A stretch of 64,000 nucleotides of DNA, from positions 4,084,501-4,148,500 of the forward strand of contig NZ_LR134386.1 in assembly GCF_900637665.1 (NCBI RefSeq), in the 5' to 3' direction. Positions 19,673 through 30,500 of this stretch are shown here, one piece after another. The DNA comes from Chryseobacterium nakagawai (GTDB taxonomy: Bacteria > Bacteroidota > Bacteroidia > Flavobacteriales > Weeksellaceae). A program made the position numbers and the translations under genes. The notes under the pieces were generated by a model. That model had not been told where the DNA came from and made no database searches. It saw only the letters and a program-made list of their open reading frames with translations. Numbering within the stretch: the first letter of the stretch is position 1; each line of letters begins with the position of its first letter.

Positions 19673-19921
19673 CATTTATATTTCATATTTCCGTAATATG
19701 TTTACTCTATTATATAAAATTATCCTTCTTTTCAAAGTCCTCACACAGATAAAATAACTCACAAAATGCAAATCTCCAACATGTCAATAATATGATATAA
19801 ATCAATTTCATACAAAATCAACTCAAAATTTCATGCTTTTCAAATATCCGGTTTTGCTGATTTTATGCGGTAATTATTTATGTTATCTTTTTGTAATATA
19901 CAAAAAAACAAATCTCTTGTT

Positions 19922-19954
19922 TTTGAAATATCTTATTTTTTATTCCTATATTTG
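19922..19954 (+). promoter_or_regulatory. Predicted promoter of the megasynthase operon
   Basis: TTTG at 19922-19925 and TATATTTG at 19947-19954 are separated by 21 bases, an exact fit to the Bacteroidota -33/-7 consensus. Transcription would begin near 19960, giving a leader of about 495 bases before the first megasynthase codon. In that leader lie a ten-codon frame (MVTQIVPACL, 19989-20021), an inverted repeat at 20101-20129 and a truncated copy of the gene start at 20229. No other convincing promoter lies closer to the gene. Confidence 0.6.
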
Positions 19955-20100
19955 CTTAACATTTCTTTAACTATAATTATTTATTTTTATGGTTACACAG
20001 ATTGTACCGGCTTGTTTATAACGAATAAGAAAATAAACCGTATACTTTTATAACATTTGAACAATTAACATTTGTTTGTTAAAAAATTATTATCGAATTT

Positions 20101-20129
20101 AATTTATGATTAACAAAACATCATAAATT
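20101..20129. repeat. Perfect 10-base inverted repeat in the operon leader
   Basis: AATTTATGAT at 20101-20110 and ATCATAAATT at 20120-20129 are exact reverse complements around a nine-base spacer. No T run follows directly, so it is not an obvious terminator. It could be a protein-binding operator or an RNA hairpin in the long 5' leader. Confidence 0.5.
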
Positions 20130-20228
20130 TATTATTTTTATTCATGCATCACAAACAATCAGTCTTTATCACCATTAGATTGATGTTTTAATGCAAAATC
20201 GCATATTATTATTTTAATACTAAATGCA

Positions 20229-20387
20229 ATGAAAAACTTGACCCTTATTAGGCTAACGCCTTTTGAAAAGCCGGACATCATTCAAGATCCTAATCACTTT
20301 AGGACCCATCGCGTGTCGTTGAAAAATATTCAACAAATAAGCTTTACCAGTGAAAATATAATAAAAACCAATTTTATGGTTTTGTAA
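20229..20387 (+). pseudogene. Truncated duplicate of the megasynthase gene start (52 codons)
   Basis: The frame begins MKNLTLIRLTPFEKPDI; the true gene at 20455 begins MKNLTIIGLTPFEKPDV. Over the first 51 bases 44 are identical, then similarity stops and the frame ends with TAA at 20385-20387 after an unrelated tail. It is either the stump of an older copy of the gene or a leader peptide derived from it. It lies inside the predicted 5' leader. Confidence 0.6.
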
Positions 20388-20454
20388 TAAGACATTCTTC
20401 TTTGTCTCAAAGACTTATGTGTTTTTTGCAAAATCTTTACTAACATATCACGCC

Positions 20455-23400
20455 ATGAAAAACTTAACCATCATTGGACTAACGCCTTTTGAAAAGCCGG
20501 ATGTCAACCTTTTGCCTAAATTGCATCAGGCGGGTATATTTCCTGTCCTCAGCTTAGGCCAAGAGTTAACGACCGCCCAGGCAGCACTTAATCAACTTGA
20601 AGGAACAGATCTACCCTCTTATGGTATCTATGTTTCTAATGAAAAATTATCAGCGCTTCAAATTCCAAAGAATGTTACATTTGCGATCTTACCGGCCGGA
20701 ATGTCTATTCATCAGAATTCGAATCTGGATATCATCTATCAGGTAACCAGTCTCAAAGAAGCAAAACAAGCTGAACAATCAGGAGCTAAAGGAATTATCA
20801 TCAAAGGAAATGAAGCTGGAGGTCAAATCGGCTACGAATCCACATTTGTATTATTCCAGCGCATTATCAAGGAAATCACAAGCATTCCAGTTTGGGTACA
20901 AGGAGGAATAGGACTCCATACCGCTGCAGCTGTGAAAGCTTTGGGAGCAACAGGTATTGTACTGGACAGCCAGCTTGCTTTATTCCCTGAAAGTTCAGTT
21001 CCAAAAGACATTAAGGATTTATCCTCAAAACTGAACGGAACCGAGACCAAAATCATTGCCAATCACCGTGTATTGGTAAGGCCTAATTCGCCTTCATTAC
21101 CGGATAATATCAATGCTGAAGATCTTAAACAATATTTTACTGATCTCGATATCAGCAAAAGTTATATCCCAATGGGACAGGACATTTCGCTGGCCACAGA
21201 CCTGTATGAAGAGTTCAGAACATTGAAAAAAATGGCTTTTGGATTCAAAGAAGCTATGTATGGTCATCTGAAGCAGGCAAAAGCACTTCAGGTTATTGAC
21301 AAAAATAATCCATTAGCTCAGGAGCTTGGTCTTACCTATCCCATTGCACAGGGGCCAATGACCCGTGTAAGTGATGTAGCAGGATTTGCCAATGCCGTGG
21401 CCGAAGCAGGTGCTTTACCATTTATTGCCCTATCATTATTGAAAGGAAACTCTGCCAAATCTTTGGTGATGGAAACAAAAGAATTGGCAGGTAATAAAAC
21501 CTGGGGTATAGGTATTTTAGGGTTTGCGCCTCAGGAATTAAGAGACGAACAAACTTCTTATATCCTTGAAGCACAACCTCCTGTAGTTTTGATCGCCGGA
21601 GGAAGACCAGCACAGGCTAAAGTATTTGAAAAAGCAGGCATAAAGACATTCCTGCACGTTCCATCTCCTGCCTTGTTGGATATTTTCCTTAAAGAAGGTG
21701 CAAAAAATTTCATTTTCGAAGGTCGTGAATGCGGTGGTCACGTAGGTCCATTATCCAGTATGGTTCTTTGGGAAAAACAGATTGAACGGATCTTAAAAGA
21801 AGACCATCCGGAACATATCAGTGTATTTTTTGCCGGTGGAATCCATGATGATTTCTCAACAGCATTTGTTTGTATCATGGCGGCTCCATTGGCTGCCAGA
21901 GGAGTAAAAGTGGGTGTATTGATGGGAACTGCTTATTTGTACACGCAGGAAGCTGTGCAAACCGGAGCCATTCAGGAAGAATTCCAGTTACAGGCAATGC
22001 AGGCTAAAGATACCGTCTTATTAGAAACTGCTCCGGGACATGAAACCCGTTGCTTAAATACTTCATTTGCCAACCACTTCAATACGGAAAAAGCTAAACT
22101 TTTAGCTGCCGGAACAGATAAAAAAGAAGTATGGGAAAAGCTGGAAAAGCTCAACGTAGGCCGTTTAAGAATTGCCGCAAAAGGCATTGAACGCCAGGGA
22201 GATCAATTAGTAAACATTCCTAAAGATGATCAATTGGATCTTGGAATGTACATGATTGGACAGATTGCCACCATGCAAAACAAAGTATTGACCCTTGAAG
22301 AACTTCATCAAAATGTAAGTATCGGCAATTACGAATATATTCAGAATGCTGAACTGGCAGAACAGCCTACATCCAGCGAAAAACCTTTGGATATTGCTAT
22401 CGTAGGAATGGAATGTATTTTCCCGGGTGCCAAAAATCTGGATGAATTCTGGAGAAACATCATTTTAGGAAAAGATAGCGTTACCGAAGTTCCGGACGAA
22501 AGATGGAACAAGGAGCTTTATTATAAACCGGATTCTGACGAAGCGGACGTATCTCATTCAAAATGGGGTGGTTTCATTCCGAAAATTGATTTTGATCCAC
22601 TTGCGTTTGGTATTCCACCACAATCTCTTGCTGCTATTGAACCTACACAATTGCTTACTTTATTGGTAGCAAAACGTGCGATGGAAGATGCCGGATATGG
22701 TGAAAAACATATTAACAGAGAAAACATTTCTGTCATCATCGGAGCTGAAGGAGGTAATGATCTTGCCAACAGCTATAGCTTCAGAGGATATTATAAACAA
22801 GTCTTCGGAGAACTTCACGAAGAAGTAAAAGAAGCTTTCCCACATACTACAGAGGATTCCTTCCCGGGTATTCTGGCCAATGTAATCGCAGGTAGGATTA
22901 CGAATCGTCTGGATCTTGGCGGTAGAAACTTCACGGTTGATGCAGCATGTGCTTCATCTTTGGCAGCTATCGATTTAGCTTGTCAGGAACTTGTATTAGG
23001 TAAATCCGATATGGTTCTTGCCGGAGGTGCAGACTTACACAACGGAATCAACGATTACCTGATGTTCTCCAGTACTCACGCTCTTTCCAGAAAAGGAAGA
23101 TGTGCTACCTTCGATAGTGAAGCAGACGGAATCGCCCTTGGAGAAGGAATCGCAATCCTTGTTCTGAAAAGATATGAAGATGCGATCAACGATGGTGACC
23201 ATATTTACTCTGTAATCAAAGGAGTTGGCGGATCCAGTGACGGCAAAGCTCTTGGACTAACAGCTCCTAGAAAAGTAGGCCAGGTAAGAGCTTTGGAGCG
23301 TGCTTATACCCAAGCAGGAATCAGTGCTGCTTCTGTAGGATTGGTAGAAGCTCATGGTACAGGAACTGTGGTTGGAGATAAAACAGAATTAAGTGCTTTA

Positions 23401-26400
23401 ACAAATCTATTCAGCCGTTCGGGTGCTTTGCCGGGACAGACCCATTTAGGTTCTGTGAAGACCCAAATCGGACATACTAAGTGTGCTGCAGGATTAGCAG
23501 GATTAATTAAAGCTTCTCTGGCAGTTTATCATGGAGTAAAACCTCCTACCCTTCACCTTAAACAGCCGAATGCTTATTATAACGCAGAAACCAGCCCATT
23601 CTCTTTCCATGCGGAAACAGGATTATGGACGGAGAAAAACCGCTATGCAGGAATCAGTGCTTTTGGATTTGGAGGTACTAACTTCCACACCGTAATTGCT
23701 AACCATCCGAAACAGGATGACTCTATTGCGATGCAGTCATGGCCTTCAGAATTATTTGTATTCCGTGGGGATACCTATGAAGAAGCAAAAGGGCAGTCAA
23801 GTCAGATCAAAACGCTATTGGAAATTAATGATGAGATTCCACTAAAAGATATTGCTTACAGTTTAAGTATCGCTTCAGAAAAGCCAATTCAGTTCAGTAT
23901 TGTTGCGGACACTGCGGTTGACCTGATGATGAAAATTGAATTAGTACTGTTGGGGATAGAAACTAAAGATACTTTCACAGTCAATAAAAAAGAAGGTAAA
24001 GTAGCATTCACATTCCCCGGACAAGGAAGTCAGAGAATCAACATGGCTCGTGATCTATTCGTGGTTTTCCCGGCGATGCGTAACGTGATTGATAACTATC
24101 CTGAACTTGAAAAAGTAGTTTTTCCTTCTACCACATTCAATGAAGCGGATTTAAAACAACAGAAAGAAACCATTAAAGATACCCGTTTAGCACAGCCGCT
24201 TTTAGGAATCGTTGATCTTGCATTGGCCAGATTCTTAGAATCATTGGGAATTGTTCCTGATATGCTGGCTGGACATAGCTACGGTGAAATACCTGCTCTA
24301 TGTTTCTCAGGAGTATTTGGTGAAGATAAATTAGTTGATTTAAGTATCCAAAGAGCTCAATCGATATTAAATTCAGTAGAAGGCGGAGATCCAGGTTCAA
24401 TGTTAGCGGCAAGTGCTACTCACGAACGTTTACAGCCGATCATTGCTAAAGTGGAGGGATGTTATCCTGTTAACTTCAATGCTCCTACTCAATGTGTCAT
24501 TGCAGGAAGCACTCCGGCCATCAATACATTATTGGAAGTCCTTAAACAAGAAGGAATTTCTGCTAAAAAATTAGAAGTGGCATGTGCATTCCACAGCCCA
24601 TTATTGGCAAAATCAAAAGATTTATACGCTGATGTATTAAAAGATGTTCCTTTTGAGGAAATGCAGATCCCTGTATGGTCTAATACAACAGCTGAAGTAT
24701 ATCCTTCGAATCCTTCAGACATCAAAGAAAGATTGACTGAACATTTAGTGCAGCCTGTGAGATTCGTGGAACAGATGCAAGCGATGTATAACGATGGAGC
24801 AAGAATCTTCATCGAGGTAGGACCTGGAAAAGTCCTTACAGGATTGGCAAAATCATGTATTGAAAAAGATCAGTTGACTTTATATGTTGAAGACAGCAGC
24901 CGTAACAAATTCACTCATTTACTTTGTATGTTAGCTCAGTATTTAGGCACGGGACGCAGCTTCAATATTGAGAAACTTTTCGATGGCCGTTTCGTTCAGC
25001 TTGTTGATATCAATCAGCCTGAATTGTATAAGAAAAGCCCGGCCATCTGGCGTGTTAACGGACAAGCTGCACATCCGACAACAGGTTCATTGCCTGCTAA
25101 TGGTGCACTCCCTATCATAAACCCTATTCCTATGAATAATTTTACCACTCATAATACGCAAGCTCCTGCACCGGAAGGCCTATCTACGGCAGAACGTATG
25201 CTGCAGGAATATTTAAACAGTATGAAACTTATGATACAGGCACAACGTGATGTGATGCTATCCTTTATGGGACAGAATCCTCAGGTAAATCCAATGCCTG
25301 TTTACAATACACCAATGCCAGCATCTGCCCCTGAACGTACCATTCCGGTACAAGCAGTTCAGCAGGAAAGAACTGTTGCAGTGGCTGCTACTGCCGTTGC
25401 TGTAAAAGCGGCTCCTACAACAGATATCAAAGCTTTATTACTACAGGTTGTAAGTGATAAAACAGGCTATCCGCAGGAAATGCTGGGTATGGAAATGGAC
25501 CTTGAGGCTGATTTAAGTATTGACTCTATCAAAAGAGTGGAAATCATCGGAACACTTCGTAACGAACTGGGAACATTAGCTAAAGGTAACACCAATGAAG
25601 ATATGGTGATGGAACAATTGGCAGGAATCAAAACCCTAAGCGGATTGGTTTCATGGCTTACTGAATTCTCTGGAGCAGATACGACGCCATCAACTCCTGA
25701 AAAAACTGTAACTGAACCTGAAGTAGCTTCAAAACCACAAGCAAAATCTGCATTATCATTAGAAGACCTTCAAAACGCTATCCTGAATATCGTAAGTGAA
25801 AAAACAGGCTATCCAAAAGAGATGTTAGGGTTAGACTTAGATTTGGAAGCAGATCTTAGTATCGATTCTATCAAGCGTATGGAAATCATTGCAGATCTTA
25901 AAAACAAGATCGGTTTTGGAGAAAACCTTGAGCAAGCTGATGATGTAATGGAAAAACTGGCAGCCATTAAAACCCTTCGTGGATTGGCAAGCTGGATCAG
26001 TGAAATGAGCGGCGGCGACAATGAAATAAAAAAAGAAGTAAAGGAAGCAAGCGCTCCTGAAGCGACAAATAATGTATTATCACGTCTTCGTTTTGATATC
26101 ACTCCTACAGATGCTTCATCAGTACAAAACACAGAGGTTCTGCAAGGAAAACGTTTCGCCATCACTCAGGATGATAGTAAACAAACCTCAGCCATTAAAG
26201 CTGAATTGGAAAAACACGGAGCTATCGTAGAATTGGTAGAGTCAGACAAAGACCTTTCCAACGTTGATGGATTGATCATGCTAGACTTATTCTCAGCTAC
26301 AGATAAACCCAGCATCATCGATCATGTTGATTTAATTAAAAAACTGGATTTTGATAAAGCTAAATGGGTATATCTTATTTCTGATATCCCTGCCCATATT

Positions 26401-27498
26401 CAGGAAATCAATGATGTGAGTGTATTGCGCCACCATCAGGGTTATCCTGGACTTTTCAAAAGCTTAGCAAGAGAGTTTGATAACACAATTTGCAGATTAA
26501 TCAGCTTGAGTACTCCTCAGGAAGTAGATCAGATTGCTGAAATTACTTTAAAGGAAATTCTTACCAATGATAAACCTGCTGAAGTGATTTATAAAAACGA
26601 AACAAGACATAAGGTAGATATTATCCCTTCCCCATTGTCAACGAGTTTAAATGAAGCACACATTCAATTAGATCAGAAATCTGTAGTACTGGTATTAGGA
26701 GGAGCACAAGGAATCACTGCAGAATTGGTGAAACACATGTCCCAGGCTTATCCATGTACTTACATTTTAGTAGGAAGATCTGCAGATCCAAGAAATGAAG
26801 CTTCTGCTAAAGAATTCGAAGGAATGAAAACGAAAGAGGAAATCAGAGCATTCCTGATCAAATCCGGAAAATTCACTTCTCCTGCTGAGATTGAAAAAGA
26901 AACCACAAAAGTTTTCAAAAACAATCAAATATTACGCACGATCCGTGATATGGAAGCGCTTGGAAATACGATTATTTATCAATCATTAGACCTTTGTGAC
27001 GAAGAAGGATTAAGCAATCTGATCAGCGGTATTTATGAAAAATACAACCGTTTAGACGGAGTAATTCATGGAGCAGGTCTTTTAGAAGATAAATTATTCA
27101 AACAAAAAACAACTTCATCTTTCGGACGCGTATTTGACACCAAAGTAAAACCACTTCGTGTATTGGCTGAACAACTTCGTACAGACTGCCAGTTCGTGGT
27201 ATTATTCTCAAGTATCGCATCGGTATATGGTAACAAAGGCCAGACAGATTATGCGGCTGCCAACAGTGTACTGGATGATTACGCTAACGCTCTGAATAAA
27301 AGATTAAAAGGAAAAGTAATCTCCATCAACTGGGGGCCTTGGAAAGGTGCCGGAATGGTTTCTTCCACCCTTGAATCTGAATACGAACGTAGAGGAATTT
27401 CTATGATCCCATTGGATGAAGGAAAAGAAATCTTCCTTAACGAGATAAAATACGGAACTGAAAGCCAAGTGCTTATCATGTCAGGAAATAATTGGTAA
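20455..27498 (+). CDS. PUFA-synthase-like megasynthase 1: ER-like, KS, AT, ACP, ACP, KR
   Basis: A 2347-residue iterative polyketide/fatty-acid synthase. Residues 1-about 600 are PfaD/nitronate-monooxygenase-like: a first degenerate barrel half (GAKGIIIKGNEAGGQIG) then a full one with YPIAQGPMTRVSD and GRECGGHVG (H429), the presumed FMN enoyl reductase. The KS spans about 646-1085 with triad C832 (DAACASS), H967 (EAHGTG) and H1007 (GHTK). The AT spans about 1183-1480 with S1275 in GHSYG. Two ACPs have DSIKR motifs (S1691, S1805), the form typical of PUFA synthases. The C-terminal KR has GGAQGI near 2083, Y2266 and N2270. No dehydratase is present; that is in the next gene. I chose the ATG at 20455 because the truncated upstream copy begins at the same codon; the frame from 20419 adds 12 residues. 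The next gene follows after 19 bases. Confidence 0.9.
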   Translation: MKNLTIIGLTPFEKPDVNLLPKLHQAGIFPVLSLGQELTTAQAALNQLEGTDLPSYGIYVSNEKLSALQIPKNVTFAILPAGMSIHQNSNLDIIYQVTSLKEAKQAEQSGAKGIIIKGNEAGGQIGYESTFVLFQRIIKEITSIPVWVQGGIGLHTAAAVKALGATGIVLDSQLALFPESSVPKDIKDLSSKLNGTETKIIANHRVLVRPNSPSLPDNINAEDLKQYFTDLDISKSYIPMGQDISLATDLYEEFRTLKKMAFGFKEAMYGHLKQAKALQVIDKNNPLAQELGLTYPIAQGPMTRVSDVAGFANAVAEAGALPFIALSLLKGNSAKSLVMETKELAGNKTWGIGILGFAPQELRDEQTSYILEAQPPVVLIAGGRPAQAKVFEKAGIKTFLHVPSPALLDIFLKEGAKNFIFEGRECGGHVGPLSSMVLWEKQIERILKEDHPEHISVFFAGGIHDDFSTAFVCIMAAPLAARGVKVGVLMGTAYLYTQEAVQTGAIQEEFQLQAMQAKDTVLLETAPGHETRCLNTSFANHFNTEKAKLLAAGTDKKEVWEKLEKLNVGRLRIAAKGIERQGDQLVNIPKDDQLDLGMYMIGQIATMQNKVLTLEELHQNVSIGNYEYIQNAELAEQPTSSEKPLDIAIVGMECIFPGAKNLDEFWRNIILGKDSVTEVPDERWNKELYYKPDSDEADVSHSKWGGFIPKIDFDPLAFGIPPQSLAAIEPTQLLTLLVAKRAMEDAGYGEKHINRENISVIIGAEGGNDLANSYSFRGYYKQVFGELHEEVKEAFPHTTEDSFPGILANVIAGRITNRLDLGGRNFTVDAACASSLAAIDLACQELVLGKSDMVLAGGADLHNGINDYLMFSSTHALSRKGRCATFDSEADGIALGEGIAILVLKRYEDAINDGDHIYSVIKGVGGSSDGKALGLTAPRKVGQVRALERAYTQAGISAASVGLVEAHGTGTVVGDKTELSALTNLFSRSGALPGQTHLGSVKTQIGHTKCAAGLAGLIKASLAVYHGVKPPTLHLKQPNAYYNAETSPFSFHAETGLWTEKNRYAGISAFGFGGTNFHTVIANHPKQDDSIAMQSWPSELFVFRGDTYEEAKGQSSQIKTLLEINDEIPLKDIAYSLSIASEKPIQFSIVADTAVDLMMKIELVLLGIETKDTFTVNKKEGKVAFTFPGQGSQRINMARDLFVVFPAMRNVIDNYPELEKVVFPSTTFNEADLKQQKETIKDTRLAQPLLGIVDLALARFLESLGIVPDMLAGHSYGEIPALCFSGVFGEDKLVDLSIQRAQSILNSVEGGDPGSMLAASATHERLQPIIAKVEGCYPVNFNAPTQCVIAGSTPAINTLLEVLKQEGISAKKLEVACAFHSPLLAKSKDLYADVLKDVPFEEMQIPVWSNTTAEVYPSNPSDIKERLTEHLVQPVRFVEQMQAMYNDGARIFIEVGPGKVLTGLAKSCIEKDQLTLYVEDSSRNKFTHLLCMLAQYLGTGRSFNIEKLFDGRFVQLVDINQPELYKKSPAIWRVNGQAAHPTTGSLPANGALPIINPIPMNNFTTHNTQAPAPEGLSTAERMLQEYLNSMKLMIQAQRDVMLSFMGQNPQVNPMPVYNTPMPASAPERTIPVQAVQQERTVAVAATAVAVKAAPTTDIKALLLQVVSDKTGYPQEMLGMEMDLEADLSIDSIKRVEIIGTLRNELGTLAKGNTNEDMVMEQLAGIKTLSGLVSWLTEFSGADTTPSTPEKTVTEPEVASKPQAKSALSLEDLQNAILNIVSEKTGYPKEMLGLDLDLEADLSIDSIKRMEIIADLKNKIGFGENLEQADDVMEKLAAIKTLRGLASWISEMSGGDNEIKKEVKEASAPEATNNVLSRLRFDITPTDASSVQNTEVLQGKRFAITQDDSKQTSAIKAELEKHGAIVELVESDKDLSNVDGLIMLDLFSATDKPSIIDHVDLIKKLDFDKAKWVYLISDIPAHIQEINDVSVLRHHQGYPGLFKSLAREFDNTICRLISLSTPQEVDQIAEITLKEILTNDKPAEVIYKNETRHKVDIIPSPLSTSLNEAHIQLDQKSVVLVLGGAQGITAELVKHMSQAYPCTYILVGRSADPRNEASAKEFEGMKTKEEIRAFLIKSGKFTSPAEIEKETTKVFKNNQILRTIRDMEALGNTIIYQSLDLCDEEGLSNLISGIYEKYNRLDGVIHGAGLLEDKLFKQKTTSSFGRVFDTKVKPLRVLAEQLRTDCQFVVLFSSIASVYGNKGQTDYAAANSVLDDYANALNKRLKGKVISINWGPWKGAGMVSSTLESEYERRGISMIPLDEGKEIFLNEIKYGTESQVLIMSGNNW

Positions 27499-27517
27499 TC
27501 CTCTGTAAACACTATAC

Positions 27518-30500
27518 ATGAAAAAAACAGATGTTGCTGTAGTTGGACTATCCTGCGTCTTTCCCGGGGCGCAGGATGCCCATACTTTTTGGCAGAATAT
27601 TGTCAATAAAGTAGACTCTACCCAATCCGCTCCGGCAGATCGGATAGATCCGGTACACTTTAGTGATGCCACCAATCCTGTCGATCGTTTCTATTGCCAA
27701 CGAGGCGGGTTTATTCCTGATTATGAGTTTGATCCTACCAGCTTTGGAATTTTACCCCTTGCCGTGGAAGGAACAGAACCCGATCATTTACTAACCCTTG
27801 ATTTAGTTCAAAAAGCTTTGGAAGATGCCGGAGTATTTCAAAAGAATACTTCCCTTGAAAAAGCAGGAATCATCATTGGGAAAGGAAATTATACCGGGCC
27901 GGGAGCTACCCGTGCCATTGAAATTGTAAGAACCGGAGAACAGATTTCCTCTTTATTGCAGGAATTGCTACCTCAGGTATCTTCTGCTGATATTGAAAAA
28001 GTAAAACATGCTTTCCAGGAAAGGAAAGGACGTTTCGCTGCTGATACTGCCATGGGATTGATTCCCAATCTGGTAGCTTCATTGGTAGCCAACCGTTTTG
28101 ACCTTGGAGGTGTTGCTTTTACTGTGGATGCTGCTTGTGCCAGTGCTTTAATCGCTGTAGATCACGCAGTTCAGGAACTTCAGAGAGGACGTTCCGATAT
28201 GATGATCGCCGGAGGGGTTCACACCGGACAAAATGCTGCTTTCTGGAGTATTTTTGCTCAATTGGGAGCGATGTCCCGTCAACAGCAGATCAAACCGTTC
28301 AGCATGGATGCCGATGGATTGCTGATTGGTGAAGGCTGTGGTTTCGTCGTTTTAAAACGATTGGAAGACGCTGTTCGTGATCAGGATAAAATCTATGCAG
28401 TGATCAAAGGTGTGGGGGTCAGCAGTGATGGTAACGGAACCAGCGTGATGAGTCCATCCGTAAAAGGTCAGCTAAAAGCGTTAGAACAAGCCTGGATTAA
28501 TGCTGATCTGGATAAAAATAAAGTAGGTTACCTGGAAGCCCATGGTACCGGAACTCCGCTTGGAGATAAAACAGAACTTCAAAGCTTAGCTCAGTTCTTT
28601 GGGAAAGAAGAAGCTGCTCCCGTGGCAGGAATCGGTTCTGTAAAATCCAATATCGGACATGCCATGCCGGCTGCCGGAATCGCAGGATTAATTAAAACCT
28701 GTCTGGCTTTACACCACGATACATTGCCACCAACATTGTACTGTGAAAATCCAACGGCAGAAATGCAGAATACAAGATTCGAACCGGTACAGGAAGCCAA
28801 AAACTGGTCAAAAACCGGACTGCCAAAAGTAGCAGCAGTGAACGCTTTCGGATTTGGAGGAATCAATGCTCACGTTGTTCTTGAAGGCTATGATATGCCG
28901 AAAAAAGACACCGTATTGCTATTGGCAAGACCTACCCACGCAGAATTAGTTTCTGCCTTAAAAAATAATGAAACAACAACAGGTGAAGGGGATTTCAGAG
29001 TAGCGATATTCGATCCTACTCCTGCGAGAATAGAAAAAGCCCTTAAAATTGTTTCTAAAAACCTGATCTGGAAAAACAAACAGGACATCTGGTATACTTC
29101 TACCCCATTATTAAAAGATGGCGGAAAAGTAGCCTTTGTATTCCCTGGATTGGATGGCCTGGCAAAAGGTGAAGTGGAAAGTGTAAGCCGTTATTTTGGA
29201 TTAACTGCTCCTATAGAAACCGAAGGTGAAGGTCTTTTAACCGATGCTTTAAATATCTTCAATACTTGTAGTATCCTTGACAACTCCTTAAAAAAACTGG
29301 GAATCATCCCAGACATGAATGCAGGACACAGTTTAGGAGAATGGCTGGCAGGATATTCATCTGAGTTAGCAGAAGCTAATTCTGTAAAAGCCTTAATCGA
29401 TGTACTGAATCCGGAAACTTTTGAATTAAAAGATTCCAAGTTCATTGCCATTGGAGCAGGAATTGATGTCGTACAGCCTTTTATTGCTGAAATTTCAGAC
29501 CTGTATGTCTCGAATGACAATTGTCCTAATCAGGTCATCCTTTGTGGAAGCAATGCTGCATTGGATCAATTGGTTCCGCAATTAAAATCAAAACAGATCT
29601 TCCATCAGGTATTGCCATTCCAATCCGGATTCCACTCTCCTTTTATCGCTGATAAACTGGATGTGATCCTTGCCGGAATGGAAAAAGCACAGTTCCAGAA
29701 AACGAAGATCCCGTTATGGTCAGCTACTACATTAGAACCTTATCCTGCAGATCAGGCAGCGATCAGAAAACTAAGTGCTGAGCACTTGGTAGAACCTGTT
29801 CGCTTCCGTGAACTGACAGATAAATTATACGTAGAAGGCGTAAGAGTATTCATTCAGGTGGGTACCGGTGGACTGATCGGATTTATTGATGATACTTTGA
29901 AAGGAAAAGCATTCAGCACGATTGCTTCCAGCGTTCCTGCCCGTTCTGCATTAGCCCAGTTACAGCGTGTGGTTGCTTCCTTATTTGTAGAAGGCAAAAC
30001 GGTTGCGCTTGACTTTTTAGAGCTTCAGCAGCATTCAAAAAAATCATCAGGTAAAGGGATAAAGCTAGAATTAGGCTCACCTATTATCCGAAATTTTAAA
30101 GAAGTAAAAGCATTAGCTCAAGCCTTTGAAACACCAAAACAATATACTGCTTCCGCTTCAGCTATAACGGCAAAAAGCGGTCATCCTTTGGTACAGGCAT
30201 TCCAGGACAATGTTACGGATATGATCCGTATGCAGGAAGAAGTCTTGACTTTATTCCAGAACCGTCCGGAAATTACCATTCCACGTCCTGCTCAGGTCGC
30301 TCCTGTAGCACAATATGCTACTCCACAAGCACCGAGAAGTACAACTTTCACAAAAGATCTGTACGTAACGCTGGAAAGTCATCCATACCTGATCGACCAC
30401 AGCTTATTGAGACAGCCGAAAGGATGGGCTCATGTAGCGGATATGGAACCGGTTATTCCGATGACCATGATCTTTGAGCAGCTTGCAGAAATTGCAGAAG

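Noticed and set aside
20419..20454. Twelve-codon extension of megasynthase 1
   Set aside because: The truncated upstream copy begins at the codon equivalent to 20455, and MFFAKSLLTYHA has no counterpart there.
24489..26165. Antisense frames of 107 and 118 codons inside megasynthase 1
   Set aside because: The sense frame encodes recognisable AT and ACP domains; the antisense frames show only the complement of its codon pattern.
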